A stretch of 64,000 nucleotides of DNA from Pacificimonas aurantium (GTDB lineage: Bacteria > Pseudomonadota > Alphaproteobacteria > Sphingomonadales > Sphingomonadaceae), in NCBI RefSeq assembly GCF_020092905.1, contig NZ_JAGSGB010000002.1, positions 496,001 to 560,000 on the forward strand. The letters run 5' to 3'. Positions 25,426 through 34,285 of the stretch are shown piece by piece. Numbering within the stretch: the first letter of the stretch is position 1; each line of letters begins with the position of its first letter. A program made the translations under genes and the position numbers. The notes beneath the pieces are model-generated. The model was given only the letters and a program-made list of their open reading frames with translations, was not told the origin of the DNA and did no database searches.

Positions 25426-26673
25426 ATGCAGACAAATGTACCGAGCGAGGCTGTAGGTTCTGCGGAAGGTCAAGGCATTTTGCCGCAGCTTTCGTATGCA
25501 CAGATCTTCGCCAAGTTCTTGCGGTTCGGTTTCCTGGCATGGGGTGGCCCGATCGCCCAAATCGCCATGATCCGCCGCGAGTTGGTCGACGAGGAACACT
25601 GGGTCTCAAGTGCCAGGTTCAACCGCATCCTAGCCGTGTATCAGGTGCTCCCCGGTCCGGAGGCTCACGAGCTATGCGTCTTCTTCGGCACGCTTCCTAA
25701 AGGAAAGCTCGGCGGTCTTCTTGCAGGCCTGGGATTCATGATGCCGGGCTTTGTCCTAATGTTCGCGCTGTCCTGGCTGTATCTCTCCACCGGGATCATG
25801 CAGACTGCCGCCGCAACCGCGGCATTTCTCGGAGTGCAACCGGCCGTCATCGCCCTGATCGTGCGCGCCGTGCACCGGATTGGCGGTCACATCCTGCTCG
25901 ACCGCTGGCTTTGGGGTATCGCGGGCGTCGCCGGCCTAGCGGCCCTCGTCGGCACGCCGTTCTGGCTCACCCTGCCGATCGCGGGCCTCGTCTATATGTT
26001 CGCGACGCGCCGTCAGCGGGTGACGGCCGGCCTGCTCATGGCCGTGCTCGTCGGGCTCGGGCTCTACTTCGCCTGGGTCACTTTCGCCGGTCCGGTTGGT
26101 GGAGATGCGGTCTCGGCGCAACCCGTCGCAAACCAAGAACCGTCGCTGCTGGATCTTTTCATCTCGGGCCTCAAGGCCGGGCTCCTCACCTTTGGCGGGG
26201 CCTACACAGTCATCCCGTTCCTGCGTGCCGATGCGGTTGGCAATGGATGGATGACGGATGCGCAGTTCCTCGACGGGCTCGCCCTATCGGGGATTCTGCC
26301 GGCACCCCTGATCATCTTCTCGACGTTCATCGGATATTTCGGCGGCGGCCCACTCGGAGCGATCGTGATGACGATCGGCATCTTCCTGCCGGCATTCAGC
26401 TTTTCTCTGTTCTTTCATGACCAGCTTGAACGGCTGGTGGACAACGAAAAGATCAAGACCTTCCTAGAGGGAATATCAGCAGCGGTCGTCGGGCTGATCG
26501 CCGCCACGACGCTGGAACTAGGGCAAAAGACTCTCGTGAACGTGCCCGGCGTGGTGATCCCGCTCGCGATCTTCGCCGTCGCCCTCGCGCTCCTTTACGT
26601 GTTCAAGGCCAAAACGACGATCCTGTGGGTTGTTCTCGCCGCGGCGGGGGCGGGCCTCGTCCTGTTCGGATGA
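25426..26673 (+). CDS. chrA: Chromate efflux transporter ChrA
   Basis: A 415-residue CHR-family inner-membrane transporter with two homologous halves. The first opens with FAKFLRFGFLAWGGPIAQIAMIRRELVDEEHWVS and has the VLPGPEAHELCVFFG signature. The second opens with LDLFISGLKAGLLTFGGAYTVIPFLRADAV and has LSGILPAPLIIFSTFIGY. About ten hydrophobic segments are visible. It exports chromate and is the resistance determinant of the operon. The gap from chrB is about 70 bases. Confidence 0.96.
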   Translation: MQTNVPSEAVGSAEGQGILPQLSYAQIFAKFLRFGFLAWGGPIAQIAMIRRELVDEEHWVSSARFNRILAVYQVLPGPEAHELCVFFGTLPKGKLGGLLAGLGFMMPGFVLMFALSWLYLSTGIMQTAAATAAFLGVQPAVIALIVRAVHRIGGHILLDRWLWGIAGVAGLAALVGTPFWLTLPIAGLVYMFATRRQRVTAGLLMAVLVGLGLYFAWVTFAGPVGGDAVSAQPVANQEPSLLDLFISGLKAGLLTFGGAYTVIPFLRADAVGNGWMTDAQFLDGLALSGILPAPLIIFSTFIGYFGGGPLGAIVMTIGIFLPAFSFSLFFHDQLERLVDNEKIKTFLEGISAAVVGLIAATTLELGQKTLVNVPGVVIPLAIFAVALALLYVFKAKTTILWVVLAAAGAGLVLFG

Positions 26674-26730
26674 TCGCGACGCACCGTCACTCTTACGCAG
26701 CCTAATCAATCATATTGGAAAGGACCGAAT

Positions 26731-27465
26731 GTGACGATCGACAATCTCTCCCGACGCAGTGCAATCGCAACCCTAGGCATAGGAGCCGCCGCCATGACGA
26801 TCAACGAAGCCTCCGCCCGGACGCCGGTCGCCACGCCGTCGACCGTCCCCGCCTTTGCCGGCAACCATCAAATCAAGCCGCTCAAGTTCGATCCGGCCAG
26901 GCTTGAGGGCTTGTCCGAGCGATTGATCACGTCGCACCACGAGAACAACTATGCCGGCTCGGTCAAGACGCTGAACGCATTGCGGCCACGGCTGGCCGCC
27001 GCGCTCGCCGATACCGAAGCGCCGCCTGCCATCTACGGCGGCCTCAAACGCGAGGAACTGCACCGTACCGGCTCGGTGGTGCTGCATGAAATCTACTTCG
27101 ACGGGTTGGGCGGCGACGGCCGGGCGGCCGGTTCGGTCCGCGACGCCATTGACGCCGCCTTCGGCTCGTTCGCGACATGGGAGGCGGAATTCCGCCGCAC
27201 CGGCATGAGCCTTGCGGGCGGCTCTGGCTGGACAATCCTCGCTTACAACGTCCACACGCGCTCGCTCAACAATCATTGGGCTTGGGATCACATGCACGGC
27301 GCTGCGGCCGGCATACCGCTGCTCGCGCTCGATATGTATGAACACAGCTTTCACATGGATTACGGCACCCAAGCCGCCAGGTATATCGACGCGTGGTTCA
27401 AGAACCTCGACTGGGAAGCGACCGACCGCCGTTATGCGCAGGCGATCGCCACCGCCAGCGCCTGA
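26731..27465 (+). CDS. chrC: Tat-exported Fe/Mn superoxide dismutase of the chr operon
   Basis: A GTG start with a GGAAAGGA Shine-Dalgarno. The 244-residue protein begins with a twin-arginine signal (LSRRSAIATLGIGAAAM) and a cleavable region ending near ASA. The mature part is an iron/manganese SOD: SHHENNYAGSVKTLN (metal His), HRTGSVVLHEIYFDGLGG, GSGWTILAYN and ALDMYEHSFHMDYGTQAARYIDAWFKNLDW (metal Asp/His region). Chromate reduction generates superoxide, and ChrC of known chr operons is an Fe-SOD, so the context fits. Export to the periplasm is inferred from the signal. Confidence 0.88.
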   Translation: MTIDNLSRRSAIATLGIGAAAMTINEASARTPVATPSTVPAFAGNHQIKPLKFDPARLEGLSERLITSHHENNYAGSVKTLNALRPRLAAALADTEAPPAIYGGLKREELHRTGSVVLHEIYFDGLGGDGRAAGSVRDAIDAAFGSFATWEAEFRRTGMSLAGGSGWTILAYNVHTRSLNNHWAWDHMHGAAAGIPLLALDMYEHSFHMDYGTQAARYIDAWFKNLDWEATDRRYAQAIATASA

Positions 27466-27479
27466 GTTGGAGAGCGGCG

Positions 27480-28595
27480 ATGAACGGGAGGCGAGTGAAG
27501 TCGGCCTTGACCACTTGCCCCAAGATCGGCCTGTTGTGGCGAACCGACCTCCCCACCAGCCCTCTGGACGTGCAAAGCGCGCGCCAGTGGCCGATCATGG
27601 CAGCGCTGCGTGAGTTGGGCGGTGAGGTCGAGGCGATTGGATATGCCGACGAGACGGCTGGTACAACGCGCGACCGTCTGCTGACGTGCGATGGCGTGAT
27701 GGTCTGGGCCGACCCGATCAGCGACGCCGGTGACCGCTCAAGGCTCGATCCGATTTTGCGCGAGGCCGCGGCGGCGGGCGTCTCGATCAGCGCGCATCCC
27801 GATATCATCGCGAAAATGGGCGTGAAAAGCGTGCTTCACGCCACGCGGGCGCTGGGTTGGGGCACCGACACACACCGCTACGCCGATCTGGAGGAACTGC
27901 GCGCGCTGCTTCTTGAACGCCTGGCTTCCGGGCCGCGTGTGCTCAAGGAAAATCGGAGCAATGGCGGCCGGGGCGTGTGGCGGGTCGAAGTTGCTGACCG
28001 GGGGGGTGGCGCCCAACCGATCGTTTCGGTCCTTCACGCCGCGCGGGACAGCGTTCCGTTCAAGATCCCCCTCGATGCCCTGATCGCTCGGTTCGCACCC
28101 TATTTTGAGCGCGGCGAATGCCTCATCGACCAACCGTTCCAACCGCGGCTCGGGGACGGCATGATCCGCTGCTATGTGAGCGAGGGCACGGTCGTCGGTT
28201 TCGGCCACCAACTGATCCGCGCGCTATTGCCGCTACCCGCGGAAGGGGTCGATTCTCCGAAGGCGCAGCCGGGGCCGCGGGTCATGCAGCCTGCCGACGC
28301 CGGCGCTTTCCAGTCGCTCAGAGACGATATGGAACAGTCGTGGATTCCCGGGTTGCAGCACATCCTCGCCATCGAGCATGACGAGCTGCCGCTCCTGTGG
28401 GACGCGGACTTCCTCTACGGGCCGAAAGACGATCGCGGCTCGGACAGCTATGTCTTGTGCGAGATCAACGTCAGTTCGGTCGCGCCGTTTCCGCCCAGCG
28501 CCGTGCGACAGGTGGCGGATGCCGCATACCGTCGCGCGGTCGCGGCGCACGAACGCCGTGTCGCCGGCCGAGGAACCACGGCTTCGCCGGCATAA
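27480..28595 (+). CDS. Cj0069-family ATP-grasp-like protein
   Basis: The start at ATG 27480 lies 14 bases after the SOD stop, so it is the fourth gene of the chr operon. The 371-residue protein resembles the Cj0069 family: PKIGLLWRTDLP, SISAHPDIIAKMGVKSVLHATRALGWG, PRVLKENRSNGGRGVWRV (nucleotide-binding Lys and Gly-rich loop of ATP-grasp type) and the late acidic CEINVSSVAPFPPSAV (metal-binding Glu/Asn). The family has no established reaction. Its repeated place in metal cargo suggests ligation of a small molecule or peptide linked to metal or oxidative stress, which is speculation. Confidence 0.78.
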   Translation: MNGRRVKSALTTCPKIGLLWRTDLPTSPLDVQSARQWPIMAALRELGGEVEAIGYADETAGTTRDRLLTCDGVMVWADPISDAGDRSRLDPILREAAAAGVSISAHPDIIAKMGVKSVLHATRALGWGTDTHRYADLEELRALLLERLASGPRVLKENRSNGGRGVWRVEVADRGGGAQPIVSVLHAARDSVPFKIPLDALIARFAPYFERGECLIDQPFQPRLGDGMIRCYVSEGTVVGFGHQLIRALLPLPAEGVDSPKAQPGPRVMQPADAGAFQSLRDDMEQSWIPGLQHILAIEHDELPLLWDADFLYGPKDDRGSDSYVLCEINVSSVAPFPPSAVRQVADAAYRRAVAAHERRVAGRGTTASPA

Positions 28596-28658
28596 ACGTT
28601 CGCACGTTCCGGGATACGTTAGTCGGTCGCTGGACCAGCGAAGCGCCTTTCGTCACGC

Positions 28659-30071
28659 TCAGTCAACTTGATCCAGTATTCGAGCCGCCGTCACCGCCGG
28701 TGCCCGCGGCAATCTGATTTCGACCGCCAGCCCTGGCTGGAGCCGCGCAAAGGCCAGCGCTCCACGGTGCAGTCGGGCAACGGCGTCGGCGATGGCGAGG
28801 CCAAGGCCGTTGCCGGATGCACGCCGCGCTCGGTCCAAGCGCCCGAACGGGCGCAGCATCTCGGAGACCTCGCAATCGGATACGCCGGGACCGTCGTCGG
28901 CGACCGCCATCGTCAACGTGTCGGCCTGCTCGGTGACCGAAACATCGATACGAGCGTGCTCACCGGAGTATTTGAGCGCGTTCTCAATCAGGTTGGCGAG
29001 CGCACGCGCCAGCAGGTCGGCGTCACCGGCGACCAGCGCTTCTCGCGCTAAGCTCACAGAGATGTTGCGGCCGGAAGCCTCGATCTCTGCACGATAGGCA
29101 TCCACCACCCGGTCAACGATCTCTGCCAGGTCGATAGGCTGAAATCGCGCGCGCGCGTTACCGGCATCAATCTCCGCTAGATCCAGCACCGCACTGAACA
29201 GCCGAAGCGCCTCGTCCAGCCCGGCCAACGCCTCACCCAGCGCCGCAGACCTGAGCTCTTCATCGTGCTGTGCCAACGCCAATTCAACAGAGTGCCTCAC
29301 CCGCGTGAGCGGCGTGCGCAGGTCGTGGGCGACCTCCGCCGACACGCGACGGATCGTGGCTACCAGCGTGTCAATCCGATCGAGCATACGGTCGATGGCC
29401 AACGCGAGTTGATCAAGATCGGTGCGCGCATCGACCGGAGCGCCGGTCCGCGCCGAGAGATCGCCACGCTCGACTGCTCGGACGGTAACGTTGATCCGCT
29501 TCATCTGGCGCAGCGTCTGCCGCGTGGCGAAGAGGCCTGCGATGATGCCGAACACCAACGCGATTCCGCCAGCGGTCAGAATGGCCCCGAAAACAGCGTC
29601 GCGGATTGCTTCGCTTCGCTCCATATCCTCTCCAACGATGAGAAGGGATCCATCGGGAAGGCGTCGCGTCATCGCCAGCAGATGGACGCCCTCGACGCCG
29701 GGTTGCGGCGGAGGCTGGTCGATAAAGTGCCAACCGACCTTTCGCGGTACAATTTGGATGTCGCCGATCAGCGTGCGTCCATCTGGCCCAACTAAATAAT
29801 ACTCGGGCGACCCCGGCCGCTCGGCCTTCGCTCGAATTATTTCCAGTGCGCGATCAAGGCCTCCCCGTTGCGCTTCGAGGGCGATCACGTGCGACTCCAG
29901 CTCGATGCGATTTCGAGCCTCGCGCTCAACCACCCCGCGCGTTGCGATCCAGCCGCCGAGCGCGCCGGCGACCATGCTGATGACGAGCAGCAGCGCGTTG
30001 AGCGCAACAAGACGGGACACCGTCGAGCGCAACAGCCGGCTAATCACTCCAAGCGGCATAGCCTTCCCCAC
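28659..30071 (-). CDS. Two-component sensor histidine kinase (QseC/CzcS-like)
   Basis: A 470-residue membrane kinase. Helix 1 (VALNALLLVISMVAGALGGWIA), a periplasmic sensor of about 130 residues, helix 2 (AVFGAILTAGGIALVFGIIAGLFA), HAMP, DHp H-box AEVAHDLRTPLTRVRHSVEL, and HATPase_c with N-box LANLIENALKYSGEH, VADDGPGVSDCE and GNGLGLAIADAVARLH. It pairs with the response regulator just upstream; the genes overlap by about 30 bases. The stimulus is unknown; the metal cargo next door makes a metal or envelope signal plausible. Confidence 0.92.
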   Translation of the reverse strand: MGKAMPLGVISRLLRSTVSRLVALNALLLVISMVAGALGGWIATRGVVEREARNRIELESHVIALEAQRGGLDRALEIIRAKAERPGSPEYYLVGPDGRTLIGDIQIVPRKVGWHFIDQPPPQPGVEGVHLLAMTRRLPDGSLLIVGEDMERSEAIRDAVFGAILTAGGIALVFGIIAGLFATRQTLRQMKRINVTVRAVERGDLSARTGAPVDARTDLDQLALAIDRMLDRIDTLVATIRRVSAEVAHDLRTPLTRVRHSVELALAQHDEELRSAALGEALAGLDEALRLFSAVLDLAEIDAGNARARFQPIDLAEIVDRVVDAYRAEIEASGRNISVSLAREALVAGDADLLARALANLIENALKYSGEHARIDVSVTEQADTLTMAVADDGPGVSDCEVSEMLRPFGRLDRARRASGNGLGLAIADAVARLHRGALAFARLQPGLAVEIRLPRAPAVTAARILDQVD

Positions 30072-30708
30072 GCACGGTATGGATCAGGGGGGGATCGTCA
30101 CCGCGATCGATCTTTGCCCGCAGCCGACTGATGTGGCTTTCGACGAGGTTCCTGCCAGGATCGAAACGGAACTTCCACACGGTCTCCAGCAGCATCAACC
30201 GCGTAAGCACGGCCGGCGAGTTCAGCATCAGTAGTTCGAGAAGCTGGAACTCGCGTGGGATTAGTTCGATGGGCGTGTTGCCTCTCCGCACCGTCCGAGC
30301 GAGACGGTCGAGTGTCAGATCGCCCAGCGAGAGGATGCTGGGCGGGCCGGCCGCCCGGCGCTGCAGCGCTTCAACGCGCGCGACCAGTTCGGCGATCGCG
30401 AACGGTTTGACAAGATAGTCGTCGGCTCCACCTTCAAGACCTTCGACTCGTTGGCCCACGGAGCCTAGCGCCGTGAGCATCAGCACGGGTGCTACGACTT
30501 GGCGACGGCGCAGCTCGGTGACAACCGATAGCCCATCCATCTCTGGCAGCATTCGGTCAACGATCAGCAACGCGTGAGCACCGCTCACGGCGCGATCAAG
30601 TCCGCTTTTTCCGTCGTCCTCCCAATCGACGGCGTGACCGCGAGCACGCAGCGCTTCAACAACGGCGCTCCCCGTGTCCTCGTCGTCCTCGATCAGTAGT
30701 AGGCGCAT
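30040..30708 (-). CDS. OmpR-family response regulator
   Basis: The start at ATG 30706-30708 (MRLLLIEDDEDTG) is chosen because receivers begin at this strand; the open frame upstream is unsupported. The 222-residue product has the receiver acidic pair EDD, phospho-Asp in LLIVDRMLPEMDGLSV, Lys in LVKPFAIAELVARVEAL, and a C-terminal winged helix (IELIPREFQLLELLMLNSPAVLTRLMLLETVW ... SHISRLRAKIDRG). It is the cognate partner of the adjacent kinase. Likely targets are the divergent DUF1259 gene and the PepSY genes beyond a 259-base intergenic region. Confidence 0.92.
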   Translation of the reverse strand: MRLLLIEDDEDTGSAVVEALRARGHAVDWEDDGKSGLDRAVSGAHALLIVDRMLPEMDGLSVVTELRRRQVVAPVLMLTALGSVGQRVEGLEGGADDYLVKPFAIAELVARVEALQRRAAGPPSILSLGDLTLDRLARTVRRGNTPIELIPREFQLLELLMLNSPAVLTRLMLLETVWKFRFDPGRNLVESHISRLRAKIDRGDDPPLIHTVRGEGYAAWSD

Positions 30709-30967
30709 AATGCCCGAGGCATCTCCTCTGTTGTTTGCGCCGACCATAGCCGCGTGCGAGCAGTGCCGACAGTGCGCCAATGTCGTTTGCCGACGGCTGC
30801 GTTCGCACAAGAGTTCGATCGCCTTCTAGTGCAGAATGCCGCCAGCGGACCTTGTGAATCTACAAGGTGCCTTGCGGTCGGCGCCGATGCATGAGTGTCG
30901 CAGCTTTGGCGTGCCCGAGGAGGCATCGACCATGATCTCATTATGCATCAGGAGTTGAAGCAAAACT

Positions 30968-31849
30968 ATGCGGACGGTGCTGTTATCGGGGTTGGCCACG
31001 CTGCTACTAGCCGCACCTGCTTGGGCGGCACCGGACTGGGCGAAGGTTGACGCCGCGCTGGGACGCCCCGGCGTCGAGCAGCCGGACGGAGTTCGTCGCT
31101 ACGGATTTCCTCGCTCCGACCTGCGCGTTGTTCTGGATGGCGTATCGATAGAGCCTTCGCTGGCGCTCGGCTCCTGGGCCGCGTTTCAGCCTATGGGGGA
31201 CGAAGTGATGGTAATGGGCGATCTTGTGCTCACGCACGAGGAAGTGAACCCTGTGATGACGCGCCTTTTGCAAGGTGGATACACCATCACCGCGCTCCAC
31301 AATCACCTGCTGCGGTCCGCGCCCGGCACCATGTACATGCACATAGCTGCGCATGGCGATCCGGTAAGGCTGGCGGCGGCGCTGCGCCAAGCCATTTCCG
31401 CAAGCCGCACACCGATCTCTCCACCGTCTCTTGGAGCGGGAGCACCGTCTCGCCTCAATCTAAACTCCGATGCTCTGGACGAGCTGATGGGAGCCGAAGG
31501 CAGGGTCAATGGTGGCGTTCTGCAATACAGTATTCCCCGTGCGGAGCGGCTCATGGATGGCGGCATGGTGACGCCTCAATCAATGGGAACTGCGACCGCA
31601 ATCAATTTTCAGCCCACCGGCGGCGGCAAGGCGGCGATCACGGGCGATTTCGTCCTCATCGCGAGCGAAGTAGACCGCGTCCTTCGAGCGCTTCGAGCGA
31701 ACGACATCGAAGTCACAGCGCTTCACAACCATATGTTGAACGACGAGCCGCGCCTGTTCTTCCTGCACTTCTGGGCCAATGACGACGCGGCAAAGCTGGC
31801 GCGCGGTCTCCGCTCGGCACTCGACACAATGAACAATCGAAAAAACTAA
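30968..31849 (+). CDS. DUF1259 family exported protein
   Basis: A 293-residue protein with a Sec signal (VLLSGLATLLLAAPAWA) and two DUF1259 repeats, each holding a strand-turn TALHNHLLRSAPGTMYMHIAAHGDP / TALHNHMLNDEPRLFFLHFWANDD. The His-rich pairs suggest a metal or small-ligand site, but no function is established for the family (LppY/LpqO-like). It is divergent from the two-component operon and followed by PepSY and Rap1a-like genes, so the group may form a periplasmic stress set. Confidence 0.88.
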   Translation: MRTVLLSGLATLLLAAPAWAAPDWAKVDAALGRPGVEQPDGVRRYGFPRSDLRVVLDGVSIEPSLALGSWAAFQPMGDEVMVMGDLVLTHEEVNPVMTRLLQGGYTITALHNHLLRSAPGTMYMHIAAHGDPVRLAAALRQAISASRTPISPPSLGAGAPSRLNLNSDALDELMGAEGRVNGGVLQYSIPRAERLMDGGMVTPQSMGTATAINFQPTGGGKAAITGDFVLIASEVDRVLRALRANDIEVTALHNHMLNDEPRLFFLHFWANDDAAKLARGLRSALDTMNNRKN

Positions 31850-31911
31850 GAATCGGACGACGGCCAGTCGGGCCGCGACCGCCGCCCGTTCATCCCCCGG
31901 CCCCGAAGGAA

Positions 31912-32271
31912 GTGGAACGGAACATGGCTAGCAAACGAACTCTCGTCATCGGAGCCAGCGCTGCTGTGTTGACGGTGGCAGGCGTGGCGCTCGCGGCGCA
32001 GCAGAACCATGAGGCGAACGAGAACCGCATTATCGGCGAGCATAGCGAGAAGGAAGTCGCACTCGACCAGGTGCCGGTGGCCGCGATGAACGCCGCGCGC
32101 ACACGACTCGCGTCTGTCCGCGAAGCCGAGCTGGTAACCAGAAAGGCGGACGGCAGCACGCTCTACGAGATCGAAGGCAAGGATCAGGCTGGCAAGAACG
32201 TGGAGCTGTTCGTTACGCCGACAGGCCAAATCCTCGGGAATGAAAACGACAGCGATGAGGATGGCGACTGA
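31912..32271 (+). CDS. PepSY-domain exported protein
   Basis: A small protein of 119 residues from GTG 31912, or 115 from ATG 31924 (MASKRT), the more natural start for the signal peptide TLVIGASAAVLTVAGVALAAQ. A PepSY-like fold follows: EVALDQVPVAAMNAARTRL ... ELVTRKADGSTLYEIEGKDQAGKNVELFVTPTGQIL, then an acidic tail. PepSY proteins are periplasmic and are often controlled by adjacent two-component systems. A regulatory or metal-chelating role is inferred only from context. Confidence 0.8.
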   Translation: MERNMASKRTLVIGASAAVLTVAGVALAAQQNHEANENRIIGEHSEKEVALDQVPVAAMNAARTRLASVREAELVTRKADGSTLYEIEGKDQAGKNVELFVTPTGQILGNENDSDEDGD

Positions 32272-32343
32272 ACTCTCAGTCGTCTGAATGGGCCTGAATG
32301 GGGGTAAGGCCCATTCTTTGAAAACACCATCCGAGGATCAAAT

Positions 32344-32685
32344 ATGTTTAGGACTGTCGGTTATTGCATCGGAGCGTGTGTATCATCCGTCGTGCTCGCT
32401 GCTTCGAGTTATGCGCAAGAACAACCGATTCACACAAACGGCTCTGAACTCGTTGCAAGCTGTCGCGCCAACAACCCAGCGTGCGGCGCATACCTTCAAG
32501 GCGTGCTGGACATGATGATAGTGGCGCGGGGTAGCGAGTGTGGGGCGCCGCGTTACGATCGGAATAGATTGCGTTCAGCCTATCTGCGCTGGGCAGAAGA
32601 CAACAGCTACTTCATGGACGTTCACATGGTTGCTGGCGCCGAACAAGCATTGGCTGAAGCTTGGCCTTGCGCGCCGCGACGATAG
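32344..32685 (+). CDS. Small exported Rap1a/Tai-like protein
   Basis: A 113-residue protein with a signal peptide (VGYCIGACVSSVVLAASSYAQ) and a compact cysteine-containing domain: SCRANNPACGAYLQGVLDMMIVARG ... RSAYLRWAEDNSYFMDVHMVAGAEQALAEAWPC. The layout resembles Rap1a/Tai immunity proteins, but no cognate type VI effector is nearby, so an immunity role should not be assumed. It sits in the ICE cargo between PepSY and LysR genes. Confidence 0.68.
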   Translation: MFRTVGYCIGACVSSVVLAASSYAQEQPIHTNGSELVASCRANNPACGAYLQGVLDMMIVARGSECGAPRYDRNRLRSAYLRWAEDNSYFMDVHMVAGAEQALAEAWPCAPRR

Positions 32686-32783
32686 GAAGAAGTTGCATCA
32701 TCCCAATCGCTCCACAGCGGCGCTCAGATAGGAATTGTTTCTGGCAGGTAGCTGGTATCACCGAACGGAGTAAGGAGTTCTGC

Positions 32784-33707
32784 TTGCCATTTGAAATCCG
32801 CCAGCTTTGTTATGCTATCGCCGCGGCGGACCATGGTAGTTTTTACAGAGCCGCCCGGGCACTTGATATTGAACAATCGACCCTCAGTCGCTCCATCTCG
32901 AAGTTGGAGCGCTCGATCGGAATGTCTATCTTCGAGCGGTCGCGGGCTGGGGTCAAAACGACGCTGGCCGGAGCCGCGTTCATTCGTGGCGCGCGACCAA
33001 TGGTGGCAACGGCAGATAAGCTAGTCACCATGATGCTCGCAGCCGGCCAGGGCCGCGCTGGCGGTCTATTGCTCGGGTACAATAGCTCGGTCTCCGCCGG
33101 CAATCTCCGGGCGACCCTCATTAGCTGGCGCGAGGCGCATCCTGACGTCGAACTGGAATGCGTCGAGGCTGATCGCAGCGTTCTGCTCGCTGGGCTCGAC
33201 ACGGGCGAAATCGACGTAGCGATCCTGATGGGGACGCCCAGCCACAACGGATTTCGCTGCGAGCCGCTATGGAGCGAGCGGATGCTAGCCGCGTTGCCCG
33301 CCTCGCATCCGTTGGCTAGACGGGACATAATTCACTGGACGGATCTTCGGGGCGAGCACTTCCTTCTGCCCGCGGCCGATCCCGGCCCTGAAATCCGCGA
33401 CATGTTGCTTGGCAGACTTCCAATCTCGGGCGGTAAGCCTGACATCCGAATGTCGCGGGCGAGCCGTGAGACCGTGCTGAGCATCCTCGGCGTCAACTCG
33501 GGTGTTACCATTGTCTGCGAGGGATCGACCGGAGCGACCTATCCTAGTGTCGTCTATCGGCCGATTCATGGCGAACAAGGACCGGCACTGACCGGATACT
33601 CGGGTTGCTGGCGAGACGACAATCGCAATCCAGCGTTGCGGCGCTTTCTTGGATTTATCAAGGCCCGCTATGCGCTCTCTTTTGATTTCTCGCCAAGATT
33701 CCAGTAA
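32784..33707 (+). CDS. LysR-family transcriptional regulator
   Basis: The start is taken at TTG 32784 because TAAGGAG lies 7 bases upstream (32771-32777) and the HTH begins immediately (LPFEIRQLCYAIAAADHGSFYRAARALDIEQSTLSRSISKLERSIGM). The 307-residue product then has an effector-binding domain with GLLLGYNSSVSAGNL, LDTGEIDVAILMG and ERMLAALPASHPLA. The target is unknown. It stands just before the trb operon (which runs the other way) and could regulate cargo or transfer genes. Confidence 0.88.
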   Translation: MPFEIRQLCYAIAAADHGSFYRAARALDIEQSTLSRSISKLERSIGMSIFERSRAGVKTTLAGAAFIRGARPMVATADKLVTMMLAAGQGRAGGLLLGYNSSVSAGNLRATLISWREAHPDVELECVEADRSVLLAGLDTGEIDVAILMGTPSHNGFRCEPLWSERMLAALPASHPLARRDIIHWTDLRGEHFLLPAADPGPEIRDMLLGRLPISGGKPDIRMSRASRETVLSILGVNSGVTIVCEGSTGATYPSVVYRPIHGEQGPALTGYSGCWRDDNRNPALRRFLGFIKARYALSFDFSPRFQ

Positions 33708-33736
33708 ATTAGGCGGCCAGTCGGTGGAGTAAATTT

Positions 33737-34048
33737 TTGATGTCGCAAGGCAGGACCATCATCATCGTGCTTGTCACTTTGGTCATCGGCTTCGCAGGCG
33801 GCTTTGTCTTGCGGCCGGTCATCGCCCCCCTTAGCCAAACAGCCGTCGCCGTCAGTCCGGCCCCGGCCGCGCCGCAGCCGACCGCAGCGCGCGGGACGCA
33901 GTATTTTGCGGCCAATATCGACGAGGCTCGGCAGATCGTAGCAGCGTGTCGAGACGGTTCGGTGCGCGGTGATGAATGCGCCAACGCCGAGCAGGCAGTT
34001 ATCGAGGCCGATAGCCGCGATCGCTTCAAGCGTTTCACCGGCAACTGA
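33737..34048 (+). CDS. Small membrane-anchored hypothetical protein
   Basis: A 103-residue protein with one N-terminal helix (TIIIVLVTLVIGFAGGFVL), an Ala/Pro-rich linker and a small C-terminal domain ARQIVAACRDGSVRGDECANAEQAVIEAD. The two-cysteine C-terminal region loosely resembles TrbK/entry-exclusion type peptides coded by ICEs, where it would prevent uptake of the same element. That is an inference from shape and position beside the trb operon. The start may be the second ATG (MSQG). Confidence 0.62.
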   Translation: MMSQGRTIIIVLVTLVIGFAGGFVLRPVIAPLSQTAVAVSPAPAAPQPTAARGTQYFAANIDEARQIVAACRDGSVRGDECANAEQAVIEADSRDRFKRFTGN

Positions 34049-34063
34049 GAAGCCGGGAACCCC

Positions 34064-34285
34064 TTAACTGCCTTGCGCGCGGTGGCGACGAAAGCCGCGG
34101 TCGGTGTCCATGAAGCGCGCAAGCATAGGCGCCACCAGCTTTTCAGGCGGCATAGGTTGCTGGCCGGTCTCCGCCGCGAGCGCGGCGGCGTAGGCTACAA
34201 GATCGCGGTGGACCCCGGCGGGTAGCTCCACCGTCAGTTTGACAGGCCGATCGTCCACCAATGGCCCCAGCTTCAATTTCGTCAT
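34064..34285 (-). CDS. DUF2274 protein, last gene of the trb operon
   Basis: A 73-residue protein with the core VKLTVELPAGVHRDLVAYAAALAAETGQ ... PPEKLVAPMLARFMDTDRGFRRHR, which fits the DUF2274 family found immediately after trbI in this class of ICE. The strand-helix-helix layout recalls ribbon-helix-helix regulators. It overlaps the trbI stop by 4 bases, so it is translated with the operon. Confidence 0.85.
   Translation of the reverse strand: MTKLKLGPLVDDRPVKLTVELPAGVHRDLVAYAAALAAETGQQPMPPEKLVAPMLARFMDTDRGFRRHRAQGS

Noticed and set aside
32344-32685. Rap1a-like protein as part of a type VI effector-immunity pair
   Set aside because: No effector or type VI gene is nearby.
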